64,000 bases of DNA from Desulfoluna sp942491485 (GCA_942491485.1 CALOAX010000011.1:248001-312000); one strand, 5' to 3'. Positions 1 through 8,489 are shown, numbered from the stretch's first letter. The notes: generated from the letters alone by a model not told the origin. Numbers and translations are program-made.

Positions 1-1471
1 CCACATTGCCGCCAAAAGATACGATCTCATTCACCGAGCTGCCTGTCTCGCCCGGTAAAACATCCTTCACAAGGGTGGTCCCCTCTGCCGAACCGTCACT
101 CTTCCAGAGTTCAAAGCCCTCCGTGTCAGTTTTCGCAGTAAAATAAAGAATCCCGCCGGAATCCGTGAGTTCCCTCGGCTGACTCCCCAGGACCCCGTCA
201 ACAATCTCTTTCACAAGGGTGGTTCCGGCCGGGCTCCCATTGGTCTTCCAGAGCTCCCGGCCTGTGGGGGGGGTATGTGCCGTAAAAAAGAGGGTATCGC
301 CTGAAACGGTCAATTCGTCTGGGGCACCTGATATTACGCCCGAAGCAATCTCTTTAAAGAGAACCGGCAAACTCTCCCCCTCCACGACCCACAACTCTGC
401 ACCCTGCCCCTCCTTTGTCGCGCGGAAGAAAAGGTTGCCATCGTAGGCAACAAACCCTTTGGGATCACTGGACGCGACCCCCTCACTTATTTCAAGAAGG
501 GCCCCCACAGCGTCTGTCACACGCCAGAGTTCTCGCCCGGTGGTTTCGGTAACCGCAGACACATAAAGACTCCCGTTATATTCTACCCCGACGTCAGGGT
601 ACACAAGTGCCTCGGACCCCATGGTGACTTGAACCGGCTCCAAAGAGTTTTCCGGCAACAGCCACAGCGTATTCTCAGAATCCACAGAATCTCTGGCTGA
701 GAAATAGAGCGCCCCACCCACCGCCGTAAGGGCATACGGGGCACTGCCCTCGTTTTCATCCGTGACAATTTCCACCATCGTCAGAACCGGAGCCGCCCCG
801 GTGGTATCGACCATCCAGAGTTCCCTGCCGTTTACGCCATCATCAGCGGTGAAGTAGAGCCGGCCCCCGCAAACCGTCAACTCCCGAGGACTGCTGCTTT
901 CATCACCCACCCGTATATCCGCAGCCAGCTCTGCATCGGACGATCCTTTTTTCTGCCACAGTTCCTGGCCGAACTCCGGTGAATAGGCGGTAAAGTAAAC
1001 AGCCCCGTTGAATTGTGTAAACTCATCCGGATAACTGCCCTGGTCCAGGGCACCGGCAAAGGGGAGCATGCGTGTAGGATAGGTATGAAAGGTCCATTCA
1101 TCCGAAACGGCCACGGTATCCCCTTCACCGTTTAACGCCTCCACCTTCCACGTATACGTTGTGTTGTCGGACAGCTGCAGGGGTCGATAGGATCGGGCCT
1201 TGGTGGAGAGGGTCATCACCGTCTGTTTCACCTCGTTAATCGTGGTGTAAATCGTCACTCCCCAATCCGTCTCTCCCTTATTTTCAGTGGCATTCCACGT
1301 CAACACAAAATCCTTGTTGAGGTGGGTGGAACCATGGGCAGGGGCTTCAAGGGATAGCTTAGCCTTCTCTTCAGAGGGTGTTTGAGTCTCATTGTACCCA
1401 CCGCTGCTGCCGCAGGCCGTCAAGATAAGGGACACCAGAAACAAAGAGACAAGTCGTGCTGAGTGGGCCAT
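1..1471 (-). CDS. Lipoprotein with ELW-type repeats (3' end beyond window)
   Basis: The minus-strand frame is open from ATG at 1471 to the left edge, so the C-terminus lies outside the window. The start is preceded by GGAGAAG. The product begins MAHSARLVSLFLVSLILTAC, a lipoprotein signal with lipobox LTAC, then GSSGG. A fibronectin-III-like segment follows (about residues 33-115, containing TYTWKVEALN). The rest is a run of roughly 50-residue repeats built around G(R/Q/F)ELW(K/R/Q), such as GRELWKTNGSPAGTTLVKEI and GFELWKSDGSAEGTTLVKDV. In known proteins this repeat forms beta-propeller-like blades on secreted or surface proteins. It is probably an outer-membrane or surface lipoprotein; the ligand is unknown. 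It is transcribed divergently from the tmc operon. Confidence 0.85.
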   Translation of the reverse strand, partial: MAHSARLVSLFLVSLILTACGSSGGYNETQTPSEEKAKLSLEAPAHGSTHLNKDFVLTWNATENKGETDWGVTIYTTINEVKQTVMTLSTKARSYRPLQLSDNTTYTWKVEALNGEGDTVAVSDEWTFHTYPTRMLPFAGALDQGSYPDEFTQFNGAVYFTAYSPEFGQELWQKKGSSDAELAADIRVGDESSSPRELTVCGGRLYFTADDGVNGRELWMVDTTGAAPVLTMVEIVTDENEGSAPYALTAVGGALYFSARDSVDSENTLWLLPENSLEPVQVTMGSEALVYPDVGVEYNGSLYVSAVTETTGRELWRVTDAVGALLEISEGVASSDPKGFVAYDGNLFFRATKEGQGAELWVVEGESLPVLFKEIASGVISGAPDELTVSGDTLFFTAHTPPTGRELWKTNGSPAGTTLVKEIVDGVLGSQPRELTDSGGILYFTAKTDTEGFELWKSDGSAEGTTLVKDVLPGETGSSVNEIVSFGGNV

Positions 1472-1636
1472 GGTCTTCTCCAGGGATGATGGATTGATTT
1501 GGTCTCTGCAGTCGAACCTCACAATCATACCGCAAACACTAAATCTATTGCACAAACAATGTTCACTTTCAAGGTAAATCAACCCCTCTGGCTCCCATTT
1601 CACCCCGCCTCTTTTCTACCTTAACCACATGAAGTG

Positions 1637-1664
1637 TTGAAATTTTTATCTACAGATGTATTAT
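1637..1664 (+). promoter_or_regulatory. Putative sigma70-type promoter for the tmc operon
   Basis: TTGAAA (1637-1642), a 16-bp spacer, then TATTAT (1659-1664). Transcription would start near 1671, about 90 bases before tmcD. The stretch is much more AT-rich than its surroundings. Called by eye only. Confidence 0.45.
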
Positions 1665-1758
1665 ACAGATAACCGTGTTCCTGTCTGCGCACAGCGACAT
1701 CATCCCGAGCCCGCGTTTTCTCTCCGACATTCCTGACCCTTTGGAAAGGAGCATGACA

Positions 1759-3057
1759 ATGTCAACTATCCGGGGAACATCGCCATCCCCATTGGACAGC
1801 CCCGCCGGTTTATTGAGCTGTCTTATCCCTTGCCCCCCAGACACCCCTGTAAACAGACTTCCTTTCTGGAGGGCCGTCACTTCCCGAGATGGAACCCGAA
1901 TCGCCATCCCCATTCAAATCACACCCGAAGAGTGCCGCCTTCACACGTGGACCCTGGGTGATGAAGCACCTGAGCTGTCTGACCCATTCCTATCCATCAC
2001 AGACCTCCTGCCCCTCTCCAACCGGGACTTCTCATTCCTATGTCAGACCGATGAGGGATGGGCCACGGTTAAGGGCCATAAGGAATGGGAGTTACGTGTT
2101 GAATTCGCATGGAACCTTCGGGTCAACGCGCAGGGCATCACGGCATGTGAAACCCAGGACGAACGCAGTTACACACCCGTGGTGAATGGAATTCCCTGGT
2201 CTGAAAGCTATGACAACACCTTCGGCCTCACCCTCTCCGCAACAGGAGAACGATCCGGCGCCGTGGTTCAGACCGTGCCCATTGCCGAAGGAGACCTCAC
2301 CACATTTCTCTCTGGATGCTTTACGGTTGCTACCGACGAAAAACCCTGGTCCGGGCAGTATGTAGGCGCCTTTACCCCCGCCCTTTCGTCGGATGGTACC
2401 ATGGCCGCCGTGGATGCCCGAATCAGTCAGTATGACTACACCATCGTCGTCAACGATCAATGCTGGTCCTCTGCATGGCCATCGGTCTGGGCCCCGGTGA
2501 TCCACCCGGAGGGTGCATCTGTCTGCGCACCCGTCAAAGAGCCAAAAGGGTGGACCCTTGCCTGTGATGGCGAGATTGTCTGGCCGAGCCACTACATTCA
2601 ACTTTGGGAACCCGTCTTCTCCCCCAACGGGCGACGCATCGCCGCCGTAATCTCCCCGGAGTTCGGCAAATGGTCCCTTGCCCTGGATGGGGTCCCCTGG
2701 AAAACCCGGGTGGACGGCCATCTTTCAAAACCCGTTTTCAGCCCCTGCGGTTCCCGCGTCGGCTGTACCGGCAGACACAAGGGAAAGGCACTGATCCTCA
2801 TCGATGACTGCCCCATGGCCACCAACTATGACAAGGCATGGAACCCCACCTTCAGCCAATACGGAAACCATGCCGCCGCCAGGGTCAAAAAGGGCCCCTG
2901 GTTTACCGTGCTCCTCAACGGGATAGAGATCAGCCGCCGCTTCACCTGGATGCCCGACCCCGTCTTCACCCCCGACGGCAAACACCTGATGATCTGCGGC
3001 ATCGAAAAAAACGGTCCCCATTACAGCTACACCCGGGAGTTCATCGCCTTAAATTAA
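1759..3057 (+). CDS. tmcD: Tmc complex propeller subunit TmcD
   Basis: 432 aa from ATG 1759, chosen because GGAAAGGAG (1743-1751) sits 7 bases upstream; an in-frame ATG at 1753 is too close to that site. There is no signal peptide or membrane segment, so the protein should be cytoplasmic. The body consists of repeats of about 45 residues with a PD40/WD40-like consensus, e.g. PVFSPNGRRIAAV, PVFSPCGSRVGC, PTFSQYGNHAAARV and PVFTPDGKHLMICG, each paired with a W-containing strand (PWS, PWK), as in a beta-propeller. The TmcD identity rests mainly on its position immediately before tmcC, tmcB and tmcA plus the propeller repeats. In Desulfovibrio, as I recall, tmcD is the last gene of the operon; here it is first. 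Confidence 0.75.
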   Translation: MSTIRGTSPSPLDSPAGLLSCLIPCPPDTPVNRLPFWRAVTSRDGTRIAIPIQITPEECRLHTWTLGDEAPELSDPFLSITDLLPLSNRDFSFLCQTDEGWATVKGHKEWELRVEFAWNLRVNAQGITACETQDERSYTPVVNGIPWSESYDNTFGLTLSATGERSGAVVQTVPIAEGDLTTFLSGCFTVATDEKPWSGQYVGAFTPALSSDGTMAAVDARISQYDYTIVVNDQCWSSAWPSVWAPVIHPEGASVCAPVKEPKGWTLACDGEIVWPSHYIQLWEPVFSPNGRRIAAVISPEFGKWSLALDGVPWKTRVDGHLSKPVFSPCGSRVGCTGRHKGKALILIDDCPMATNYDKAWNPTFSQYGNHAAARVKKGPWFTVLLNGIEISRRFTWMPDPVFTPDGKHLMICGIEKNGPHYSYTREFIALN

Positions 3058-3061
3058 AAGA

Positions 3062-3285
3062 GCATGCCTCCAGGTTCGCGAATGCTCCCCCCTCGTTCCT
3101 CGGGGTGCTCACATTCGCTGACGGGCTACGCCCGGAAACAACGATACGGGCTGAATAACGCCTATGAAATTTATACAAAAAGCCGGTTCGCTTTGACCCG
3201 GGGAACGAGGGGCAAAATGCACCGGCAACCAGCTCTCAAGGTGGCTCACCTTGCCGCCGGAGGCATCGCTTTTTGTACCCTTTAT
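3062..3285. repeat. Dispersed intergenic element, copy 1 (tmcD-tmcC gap)
   Basis: Left end AGCATGCCTCC, right end GCCGCCGGAGGCATCGCTTTTT: inverted, terminator-like ends. Inside are an inverted GCGAATG...CATTCGC flanking CCTCGTTCCTCGGGG (3068-3116), and the opposite-orientation core GGGGAACGAGGGG (near 3200). It fills most of the gap between tmcD and tmcC, so it could cause partial termination within the operon. Confidence 0.8.
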
Positions 3286-3320
3286 TTTTTCTGTGACCCT
3301 AACAGATCGGAGTCATGCCC

Positions 3321-3983
3321 ATGGCCCACACTCTCTACACCTTCATGACCGGAATCGGCTTTCAGTTGGCACTCATGATCTGCCTTGCCGGAACCGCAAT
3401 GAAACTCGTTCTCTTTTTCATGCGGGCAGCAAAGAAAGACAAGGCGTTCCTTGCCTTTTTCTCCTTCAGATATGCAGGGAGATCCATTCTCTTTCACCTC
3501 GTCCCCTACATGAGCCGCACCTCCCGAATGCACCCGGAAATGACGGCCATTACCATTGCCTTCCACGCAGGGGTCCTCACCCTCCCCTTCTTTTTTTCCG
3601 CCCATGGGGTGCTTCTTTCGGACAGCGGCCTGCCCCGGCTTCCCCGCTTCCCCGATATCGTCTCAGACACCCTTGCCGTCACCGGGCTAATCGCCCTTCT
3701 CTTTCTCATGGGCAGGCGACTTTTCCTTCGCACCGTCAGGTTTATCTCAAGCCCCGCAGATCACCTGCTCCTTGTATCCCTTGTGGCCCTGTTCTTATCC
3801 GGAATATGGGCGCACTTCCAGATGCCGGAATTTCTCTGGGCCTCCATCCTTCACATGGCGGCAGGAAACCTCCTCATCGCCTCCATTCCCTTCACCCGAC
3901 TCAGCCACATCTTCTACATGCCCCTCACCCGCGGATACGCCGGCTCTGAGTTCGGAGGCGTACGCATGGCAAAGGACTGGTAA
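3321..3983 (+). CDS. tmcC: Tmc complex membrane anchor TmcC
   Basis: 220 aa. ATG 3321 is preferred over ATG 3315 because GGAG (3309-3312) gives 8-base spacing. The protein is very hydrophobic with about five transmembrane segments (roughly residues 8-30, 70-95, 115-135, 150-170, 175-195), the layout of NarI/DsrM-like cytochrome b anchors. Histidines in or next to the membrane segments (such as SILFHLVPYM, IAFHAGVLTL, LASHILHMAAG-like region near residue 180) could ligate haem b. Known role of the family: quinone- or haem-linked transmembrane electron transfer between periplasmic TmcA and cytoplasmic TmcB. Its stop is directly followed by the tmcB start, so they are co-transcribed. Confidence 0.82.
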   Translation: MAHTLYTFMTGIGFQLALMICLAGTAMKLVLFFMRAAKKDKAFLAFFSFRYAGRSILFHLVPYMSRTSRMHPEMTAITIAFHAGVLTLPFFFSAHGVLLSDSGLPRLPRFPDIVSDTLAVTGLIALLFLMGRRLFLRTVRFISSPADHLLLVSLVALFLSGIWAHFQMPEFLWASILHMAAGNLLIASIPFTRLSHIFYMPLTRGYAGSEFGGVRMAKDW

Positions 3984-3984
3984 C

Positions 3985-5307
3985 ATGAGCGAATCGCATC
4001 AACGAATAACGCACATTGACGACAAAGGCATTGATGCAGGCCTGGCCCTTTTTAATGAAGACCGGGTAAAACAGATCATCAAACACGTCATCAACAATGA
4101 AGCGAGCCCCCGCCTTAACGCATATCTTTCCACCTGCGTTCACTGTGGCCTCTGCAGCGACAGCTGCCACTATTACCTCTCCCGGGACAAGGACCCTTCC
4201 TACTCCCCGGCCGGGAAAGTCAAAGAGAGCCTGCTCGCCCTCACCCAAGGCAGAAAAATCACCCCCGAGATTCTGAAAAAAGCGGCCATCGTGGCCTACA
4301 CCCGCTGCAACCTCTGTCGTCGCTGCTCCCTTTACTGCACCCTGGGCGTGGACATTGCCTACCTCATCTCCGTGGTCAGGCGCATCTGTTTCCTCTGCGG
4401 CGTGGTCCCTCATTACATCCAGGACACGGCCAACAGCCACAGCGCAACATTCAATCAGATGTGGATTAAAAACGATGAGTGGCTCGACAGCCTCTACTGG
4501 CAGGAAGAAGAGGCCAGGGAAGAACTCCCTGAACTCACCATCCCTGTAGAGCGCGAAGGGGCGGATATCATGTACTCCGTCATCGGCCCCGAGCCCAAAT
4601 TCAGAGCTCAGCTTATTTACCAGGCCGCCGTCATCATGGAAAAAGCGGGTATCAACTGGACCTTCCCCGGAACAAGGGGGTGGGACAACAGCGATATGTG
4701 CATGTTTACCGGGGACTACGACATGATGGGGCGCCTTAAAAAAGCCCACTTCGACACAGCCCTAAGGTTAAAAGTGGATCGCATCGTCATGGGTGAATGC
4801 GGTCACGCCTTTCGCAGTGTCTTTGATACCGGCAACCGCTACCTCGGCTGGAAAATGCCACCGGTACCCGTTATTCATGCCGTGGAGTTTTACAATGAAC
4901 TCCTGACGGAAAACCGCATCACCATCAGGAAAAAACTGGATACCCCCGTCACCTTTCACGACCCCTGCAACATCGTTCGGGGGCGGGGACTTCACGACAT
5001 CGCCCGCAAGGTGGTGCGAAGCTGTTGTGACACCCTCATCGAAATGACACCCAACCGGGAACACAATTTCTGCTGCGGCGCCGGGGGCGGAGTCATCAAT
5101 TGCGGCCCCAACTTTAAAAAGGAACGGGTCTTAGGGAACCGGGTCAAAGCCCAGCAACTCTTCGATGCCAAGGCCAAAGGGGCTGAAATCGTCATCACCC
5201 CCTGCCACAACTGCCACGGAGGCCTGGAAGACCTGATCCACCACTACGGCATCGACATGGAGATCAAGTTCTTAAGCGACATCCTCTACGAAACCATGGA
5301 GATCTAA
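3985..5307 (+). CDS. tmcB: Tmc complex Fe-S protein TmcB (HdrD-like, CCG domains)
   Basis: 440 aa from ATG 3985 with AAAGGA upstream; it begins 1 base after the tmcC stop. Two ferredoxin-type 4Fe-4S motifs are visible: CxxCxxCxxxC at residues 51-61 (CVHCGLCSDSC) and 108-118 (CNLCRRCSLYC). The C-terminal half carries cysteine-rich CCG features: HDPCNIVRG, FCCGAGGG and TPCHNCHGG. This is the plan of heterodisulfide-reductase D/GlpC-like proteins. It should be the cytoplasmic electron-carrying subunit of Tmc, taking electrons that come from H2 or formate through cytochrome c3 and passing them to an acceptor used in sulfate reduction. The assignment is strong because TmcA and TmcC flank it. Confidence 0.9.
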   Translation: MSESHQRITHIDDKGIDAGLALFNEDRVKQIIKHVINNEASPRLNAYLSTCVHCGLCSDSCHYYLSRDKDPSYSPAGKVKESLLALTQGRKITPEILKKAAIVAYTRCNLCRRCSLYCTLGVDIAYLISVVRRICFLCGVVPHYIQDTANSHSATFNQMWIKNDEWLDSLYWQEEEAREELPELTIPVEREGADIMYSVIGPEPKFRAQLIYQAAVIMEKAGINWTFPGTRGWDNSDMCMFTGDYDMMGRLKKAHFDTALRLKVDRIVMGECGHAFRSVFDTGNRYLGWKMPPVPVIHAVEFYNELLTENRITIRKKLDTPVTFHDPCNIVRGRGLHDIARKVVRSCCDTLIEMTPNREHNFCCGAGGGVINCGPNFKKERVLGNRVKAQQLFDAKAKGAEIVITPCHNCHGGLEDLIHHYGIDMEIKFLSDILYETMEI

Positions 5308-5308
5308 G

Positions 5309-5689
5309 ATGACCCCAGTCCATCGCATCTGCGGGCTATTTTTTATAATAGCCCTCCTCACCAACGGTTCCGCCTTGGCCTCCGTACTCGGCGAGAGCCT
5401 TGAAGCGCCCCGTACCCGGCCCGTCTCCCGGTTCGATCACGACACCCACAATGAAAGTGCCGATCTGGAAGAGGCGTGCGCACTCTGCCACCACCTCTTC
5501 GATGAAAACGGAGACATCATGGATGATGAGAGTTCTGATGAGATGGCATGCCGCGACTGCCACGACTCAGGGGACAAGGGACTCCCCAAAACAGAGGCGG
5601 CCTTTCACAACCGGTGCAAAGGGTGTCACTTGGAGAACCGGAGTGGGCCCATCACCTGCGGACAGTGCCATACAAAAAGACAAAGGTAG
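5309..5689 (+). CDS. tmcA: Tetrahaem cytochrome c3 TmcA (type II)
   Basis: 126 aa. A cleavable signal peptide (residues 1 to about 24, ending SALA) sends it to the periplasm. Four c-type haem motifs CxxCH occur at residues 57-61, 81-85, 103-107 and 117-121, and further histidines (HDTH near 44-47, HH at 61-62, FH at 100) can act as sixth ligands, as in class III cytochromes. The sequence between signal and first haem is rich in Asp/Glu, which fits the acidic type II cytochrome c3 that accepts electrons from type I c3. It is the last gene of the operon and begins one base after the tmcB stop. Confidence 0.92.
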   Translation: MTPVHRICGLFFIIALLTNGSALASVLGESLEAPRTRPVSRFDHDTHNESADLEEACALCHHLFDENGDIMDDESSDEMACRDCHDSGDKGLPKTEAAFHNRCKGCHLENRSGPITCGQCHTKRQR

Positions 5690-5736
5690 CTATTCAGCTT
5701 AATCTTGCCTTCTAAAGGGCAAAGTGTCGGAAAAAA

Positions 5737-5906
5737 GCAAGCCTCCGGCGGCAAGGTGTGCCACCTTGAAAGCAGATTGCGAATGATCTCGTCCCTCGTT
5801 CCTCGGGTCAAGATCATTCGCGGAGATTTGCTATAAAAACAATCTAAACCTGTTTGTCTAACTTTTCAAAAGTTAGTCCCCCGGGAGGGCCGCCGGAGGC
5901 GCTTTT
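5737..5906. repeat. Dispersed intergenic element, copy 2
   Basis: Left end AAAGCAAGCCTCCGGCGGC, right end GCCGCCGGAGGCGCTTTT, near-perfect inverted ends spaced about 150 bases. Core: TTGCGAATGATC...CCTCGTTCCTCGGG...GATCATTCGCGG, a long imperfect palindrome. A second module, CTTTTCAAAAGTTAG followed by CGGGAGGGCCGCCGGAGG, closes the right half. It lies directly after tmcA and may act as the operon's terminator. Confidence 0.85.
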
Positions 5907-5934
5907 GAGTTAACAAAATTTGGAGGGGAAAAGG

Positions 5935-6294
5935 GTGGAAAAACAGAAAAAAATCATGGTCGTGGACGACGACCCGGTCATCCTGAAGTACCTTGTCAAT
6001 ATTTTTAACAACAACGGCTACCACACCTGCGAAGCTGAAAACGGGGTGGAAGCCCTGGAGGTCCTCGTAGAGGAGAACCCGGACCTCATCACACTGGATA
6101 TACAGATGCCCGAAGAGTACGGCCCCCGCTTCTTCCGGAGAATTTCCAAAGACCCCCGATACACCCAGATCCCCGTCATCGTCATCAGCGGCGTCTCCGG
6201 TCGCCACCTCGCCATCAACCGGGCCGTGGCCTCCCTTGCCAAACCCTTTGACCCGGAACAGCTCATCGGGATTGTCAAGAACACCATTGGATAA
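5935..6294 (+). CDS. Stand-alone response regulator receiver protein
   Basis: 119 aa from GTG 5935, chosen because GGAGGGG (5922-5928) is about 7 bases upstream; TTG 5920 would sit before that site. It is a single CheY-like receiver domain with all key residues: acidic pocket D11-D12-D13, phospho-acceptor D55 (LDIQMPE), switch S85 (VISG) and K103 (LAKPFD). There is no output domain, so it must act by protein contact or in a phosphorelay. No histidine kinase lies next to it; the closest is the hybrid kinase 24 kb away. Confidence 0.9.
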   Translation: MEKQKKIMVVDDDPVILKYLVNIFNNNGYHTCEAENGVEALEVLVEENPDLITLDIQMPEEYGPRFFRRISKDPRYTQIPVIVISGVSGRHLAINRAVASLAKPFDPEQLIGIVKNTIG

Positions 6295-6318
6295 AGAAGC
6301 ACCCTTGCACCCTGCAAC

Positions 6319-6330
6319 GTAACAGGTTAC
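6319..6330. promoter_or_regulatory. Possible HigA operator upstream of higBA
   Basis: Short inverted repeat GTAAC-AG-GTTAC, 8 bases before the higB start. HigA-type antitoxins repress their own operon by binding palindromes at this position. Inferred from position only. Confidence 0.35.
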
Positions 6331-6337
6331 ACTATGA

Positions 6338-6617
6338 ATGATCAAATCATTCCGACATAAAGGTCTGAAATGGTTCTTCGAACAAGGTAGAGCCGATGGT
6401 GTGTCACCTAAACATACTGCTCGGCTTTCACAAGATTCTTGCCCTACTCAATACTACTGATTCTGTGGAGGATATGAACCTGCCCGGACTCAAGCTTCAT
6501 GAACTGAAAGGAAAAAGAAAGGGAACGTGGTCTATCACGGTTAGCGGAAACTGGAGAATAACATTCACAATCACAGAACACGATGCCCTTGACGTGAATT
6601 ATGAGGATTATCATTAA
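6338..6617 (+). pseudogene. higB: higB toxin gene (RelE/HigB family), disrupted by a +1 frameshift
   Basis: ATG 6338 opens MIKSFRHKGLKWFFEQGRAD, the typical HigB start, and stays in frame to HTARLSQ, then runs into a stop (after DSCPTQYY). The rest of the family sequence continues in the next frame from codon 6435: ILALLNTTDSVEDMNLPG, then LHELKGKRKGTWSITVSGNW and the end VNYEDYH. Dropping one A from CAAG at 6431-6434 restores one 92-aa protein, the normal HigB length. HigB is a ribosome-dependent mRNA endonuclease. As sequenced, the toxin cannot be made at full length; the downstream fragment could be read from ATG 6396. The break may be a true inactivating mutation or a sequencing error. 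Confidence 0.85.
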
Positions 6618-6917
6618 ATGGAAACAACGAAAAAAATGTATTCCCCACCTCACCCCGGAAGTATCATAAAGGACCTGTGCATTACGCCCCTTAAGCTAAC
6701 GGTTACAGAAGCTGCAAAATGCCTGGGGGTAACCCGAAAAACCCTATCTGCACTTCTGAACTGTAAAGCCGGTGTGAGCCCTGAAATGGCCCTGAGGCTC
6801 TCCATCGTTTTTGGGAGAAGCCCCGAATCCTGGCTCAAACTTCAGCTCCAGTACGACCTTTGGAAGGCCGAACAGTCCATGGACTTCACGGGCCTGAAAC
6901 GTATTGATGCGGCCTGA
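6618..6917 (+). CDS. higA: HigA-family antitoxin
   Basis: 99 aa, ATG directly after the higB stop codon, so the two are translationally coupled. Contains an XRE-type helix-turn-helix (about residues 15-65: HPGSIIKDLCITPL, TVTEAAKCLGVTRKTLSALL, GVSPEMALRLSIVFGRSPESWL), the HigA/VapI pattern. It neutralises HigB and represses the operon. Reading frame intact, unlike its partner. Confidence 0.9.
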   Translation: METTKKMYSPPHPGSIIKDLCITPLKLTVTEAAKCLGVTRKTLSALLNCKAGVSPEMALRLSIVFGRSPESWLKLQLQYDLWKAEQSMDFTGLKRIDAA

Positions 6918-6965
6918 ATAATAACAAACATAGCTGCGACAAAGGCGAATGCAATAAGGTTTCCA

Positions 6966-6994
6966 GGAGCCTCCATCTGGCCACCGGAGGCTCC
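6966..6994. terminator. Hairpin between convergent higA and sirtuin genes
   Basis: Perfect 9-bp stem GGAGCCTCC / GGAGGCTCC with an 11-base loop that contains GGCCACCGG, close to the sirtuin stop. No T-run, so rho-independent termination is uncertain. It resembles the ends of the dispersed element and may be a remnant. Confidence 0.4.
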
Positions 6995-6996
6995 AC

Positions 6997-7701
6997 CTAC
7001 TCCACGTCAAACAACCTCGGCAACATCTCACCTGCAGCCCCTCGGATGACAAGGTCAAACATATGTGACTGTGGGCCCTCTTCGGGGTTGACCTCCACCA
7101 TCTGTGCCCTGCCTTCCCTTGCCACATCGGGCAGACCTGCCGCCGGCCACACAACCCCTGAGGTTCCCACCGAAACAAAGAGATCGCACCCTGCGATGGT
7201 GTCGGCAGCCCGTTGAAAAAGATCGGTATCAAGGGAATCGCCAAACCAGGTTATATCCGGTCGCATCCAGGAATCACAGGCGTCGCACCGCCTTTTCTGG
7301 TAGGCCACCCCGATGTCCTCACGGGACCCCGAGCACCGACAGCGCACCCGAAACAACGATCCATGAAGCTCCATCACCCTCTTGTTCCCGGCCCTCTGGT
7401 GCATCCCATCGATATTCTGCGTTACGATGGTAAGCCGGTACCCTTCCTCCTCCAGCCGGGCAAGGGTGTGGTGCCCTGCATGGGGCTCACAGCCCATCAC
7501 GGCCCTCCGCCGCTTCTCATGGAAATCCAGGACCCGTTCCGGGTTTTCCCGAAACGCCGCCTCACATGCGTACTCCTCGTAGTTGTAGTCCTTCCAGATT
7601 CCATCCTCCCCACGATAAACTGGGATACCACTCTCTCTGGACATACCGGCACCGGAAAAAACCACGATGGACATCGACCGATCAATGGGTATCGTAACCA
7701 T
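6997..7701 (-). CDS. Sir2-family NAD-dependent protein deacylase (CobB-like)
   Basis: 234 aa from ATG 7701, preceded by GGAGG; a longer frame up to 7779 has no ribosome site. NAD-binding motif GAGMSRESGIP at residues 17-27; TQNIDGMHQRAG and the catalytic-histidine motif ELHGS follow; then a small zinc module with cysteines CRC and CDAC (the first pair is CxC, not the usual CxxC); then RPDITWFGD and VSVGTSGVVWPA. This is the full sirtuin order at the usual bacterial length. It removes acyl groups from lysines using NAD+, producing nicotinamide and O-acyl-ADP-ribose. It lies convergent to higA and has no operon partner. Confidence 0.92.
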   Translation of the reverse strand: MVTIPIDRSMSIVVFSGAGMSRESGIPVYRGEDGIWKDYNYEEYACEAAFRENPERVLDFHEKRRRAVMGCEPHAGHHTLARLEEEGYRLTIVTQNIDGMHQRAGNKRVMELHGSLFRVRCRCSGSREDIGVAYQKRRCDACDSWMRPDITWFGDSLDTDLFQRAADTIAGCDLFVSVGTSGVVWPAAGLPDVAREGRAQMVEVNPEEGPQSHMFDLVIRGAAGEMLPRLFDVE

Positions 7702-7775
7702 GCATCCTCCACGATTTGCGGTTGAACAGGCATCAACAGAAAGAGTATAACCAATTTTGACGCACACGTAAAAAA

Positions 7776-7926
7776 GCATGCCTCCAGGTTCGCGAATGCT
7801 CCAACCCTCGTACCCCGGGTTGTTACATTCGCTGACGGGATTCGCCCGTAAAGAACTGCCCAGACCTTAAGACCTGTTTGGTAACCTTTTCAAAAGGTTG
7901 GCCCCCGGCAGGGCCGCCGGGGGCAA
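7776..7926. repeat. Dispersed intergenic element, copy 3
   Basis: Left end AAGCATGCCTCC followed at once by AGGTTCGCGAATG (the CGGCGGC part of the end is missing). Core CCCTCGTACCCCGGG between GCGAATG and CATTCGC. Right module CCTTTTCAAAAGGTTGG then CCGGCAGGGCCGCCGGGGGC. Lies between the divergently oriented sirtuin and cupin genes. Confidence 0.75.
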
Positions 7927-7991
7927 CCATAGCTGGCCAGTTGCCGTCTTGCCCGTCTTTTTTTGAAAGACCACCCTTAAAGGAATTCTGT

Positions 7992-8489
7992 ATGAAACCA
8001 CGAGTTCACGAGCTGATCACCACCTTGGACCTCTCGCCCCACCCCGAAGGGGGCCACTACCGAGAGACGTATAAATCCGACCTTTTTTTCGATGCGGACA
8101 AAGAAGCACCTTCTTTTCCGGGCAGACGCAGCTGTGGGGCCGCCATCTACTTTCTTCTGGAAGGAAAGGACGTCTCCCGGCTGCACCGCATCAAAGCCGA
8201 TGAACTCTGGCATTTTTACGAAGGAAGCCCCCTCACCGTTCACGTGATCCACCCCGACGGCACCCTCGAAGAGATCTGCCTCGGCCCCGACACCGCCCAA
8301 GGCGAAACCTTCCAGGCCCTCGTCACAGCCGGTTGCTGGTTCGGTGCCTCCCTTGCCAAAGGCGGCCACGCCCTCGTGGGTTGCACCACCCACCCCGGTT
8401 TTGAGTTTGAAGACTTCGAGATGGGGGAAAAGGAAGAGCTTCTCAAGCAATGGCCCCAGCACGAGGCCCTCATCAAAAAACTGACCTAA
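7992..8489 (+). CDS. Cupin protein of the DUF985 family
   Basis: 165 aa from ATG 7992 (AGGAATT upstream); a longer in-frame opening from 7878 covers repeat sequence and is rejected. Typical DUF985/Cupin_5 sequence: HPEGGHYRETY near the N-terminus, AAIYFLLEG, SRLHRIKADELWHFYEGSPL (metal-binding-type His/Glu of a cupin barrel), VTAGCWFGA, and VGCTTHPGFEFEDFEMG at the end. Length matches the family. It is a single-domain beta-barrel; the biochemical role is not established. No operon partner. Confidence 0.85.
   Translation: MKPRVHELITTLDLSPHPEGGHYRETYKSDLFFDADKEAPSFPGRRSCGAAIYFLLEGKDVSRLHRIKADELWHFYEGSPLTVHVIHPDGTLEEICLGPDTAQGETFQALVTAGCWFGASLAKGGHALVGCTTHPGFEFEDFEMGEKEELLKQWPQHEALIKKLT

Noticed and set aside
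3251..3949. 232-aa plus-strand frame overlapping tmcC
   Set aside because: Out-of-frame shadow of tmcC, Pro/His/Arg-rich, beginning inside the repeat element.
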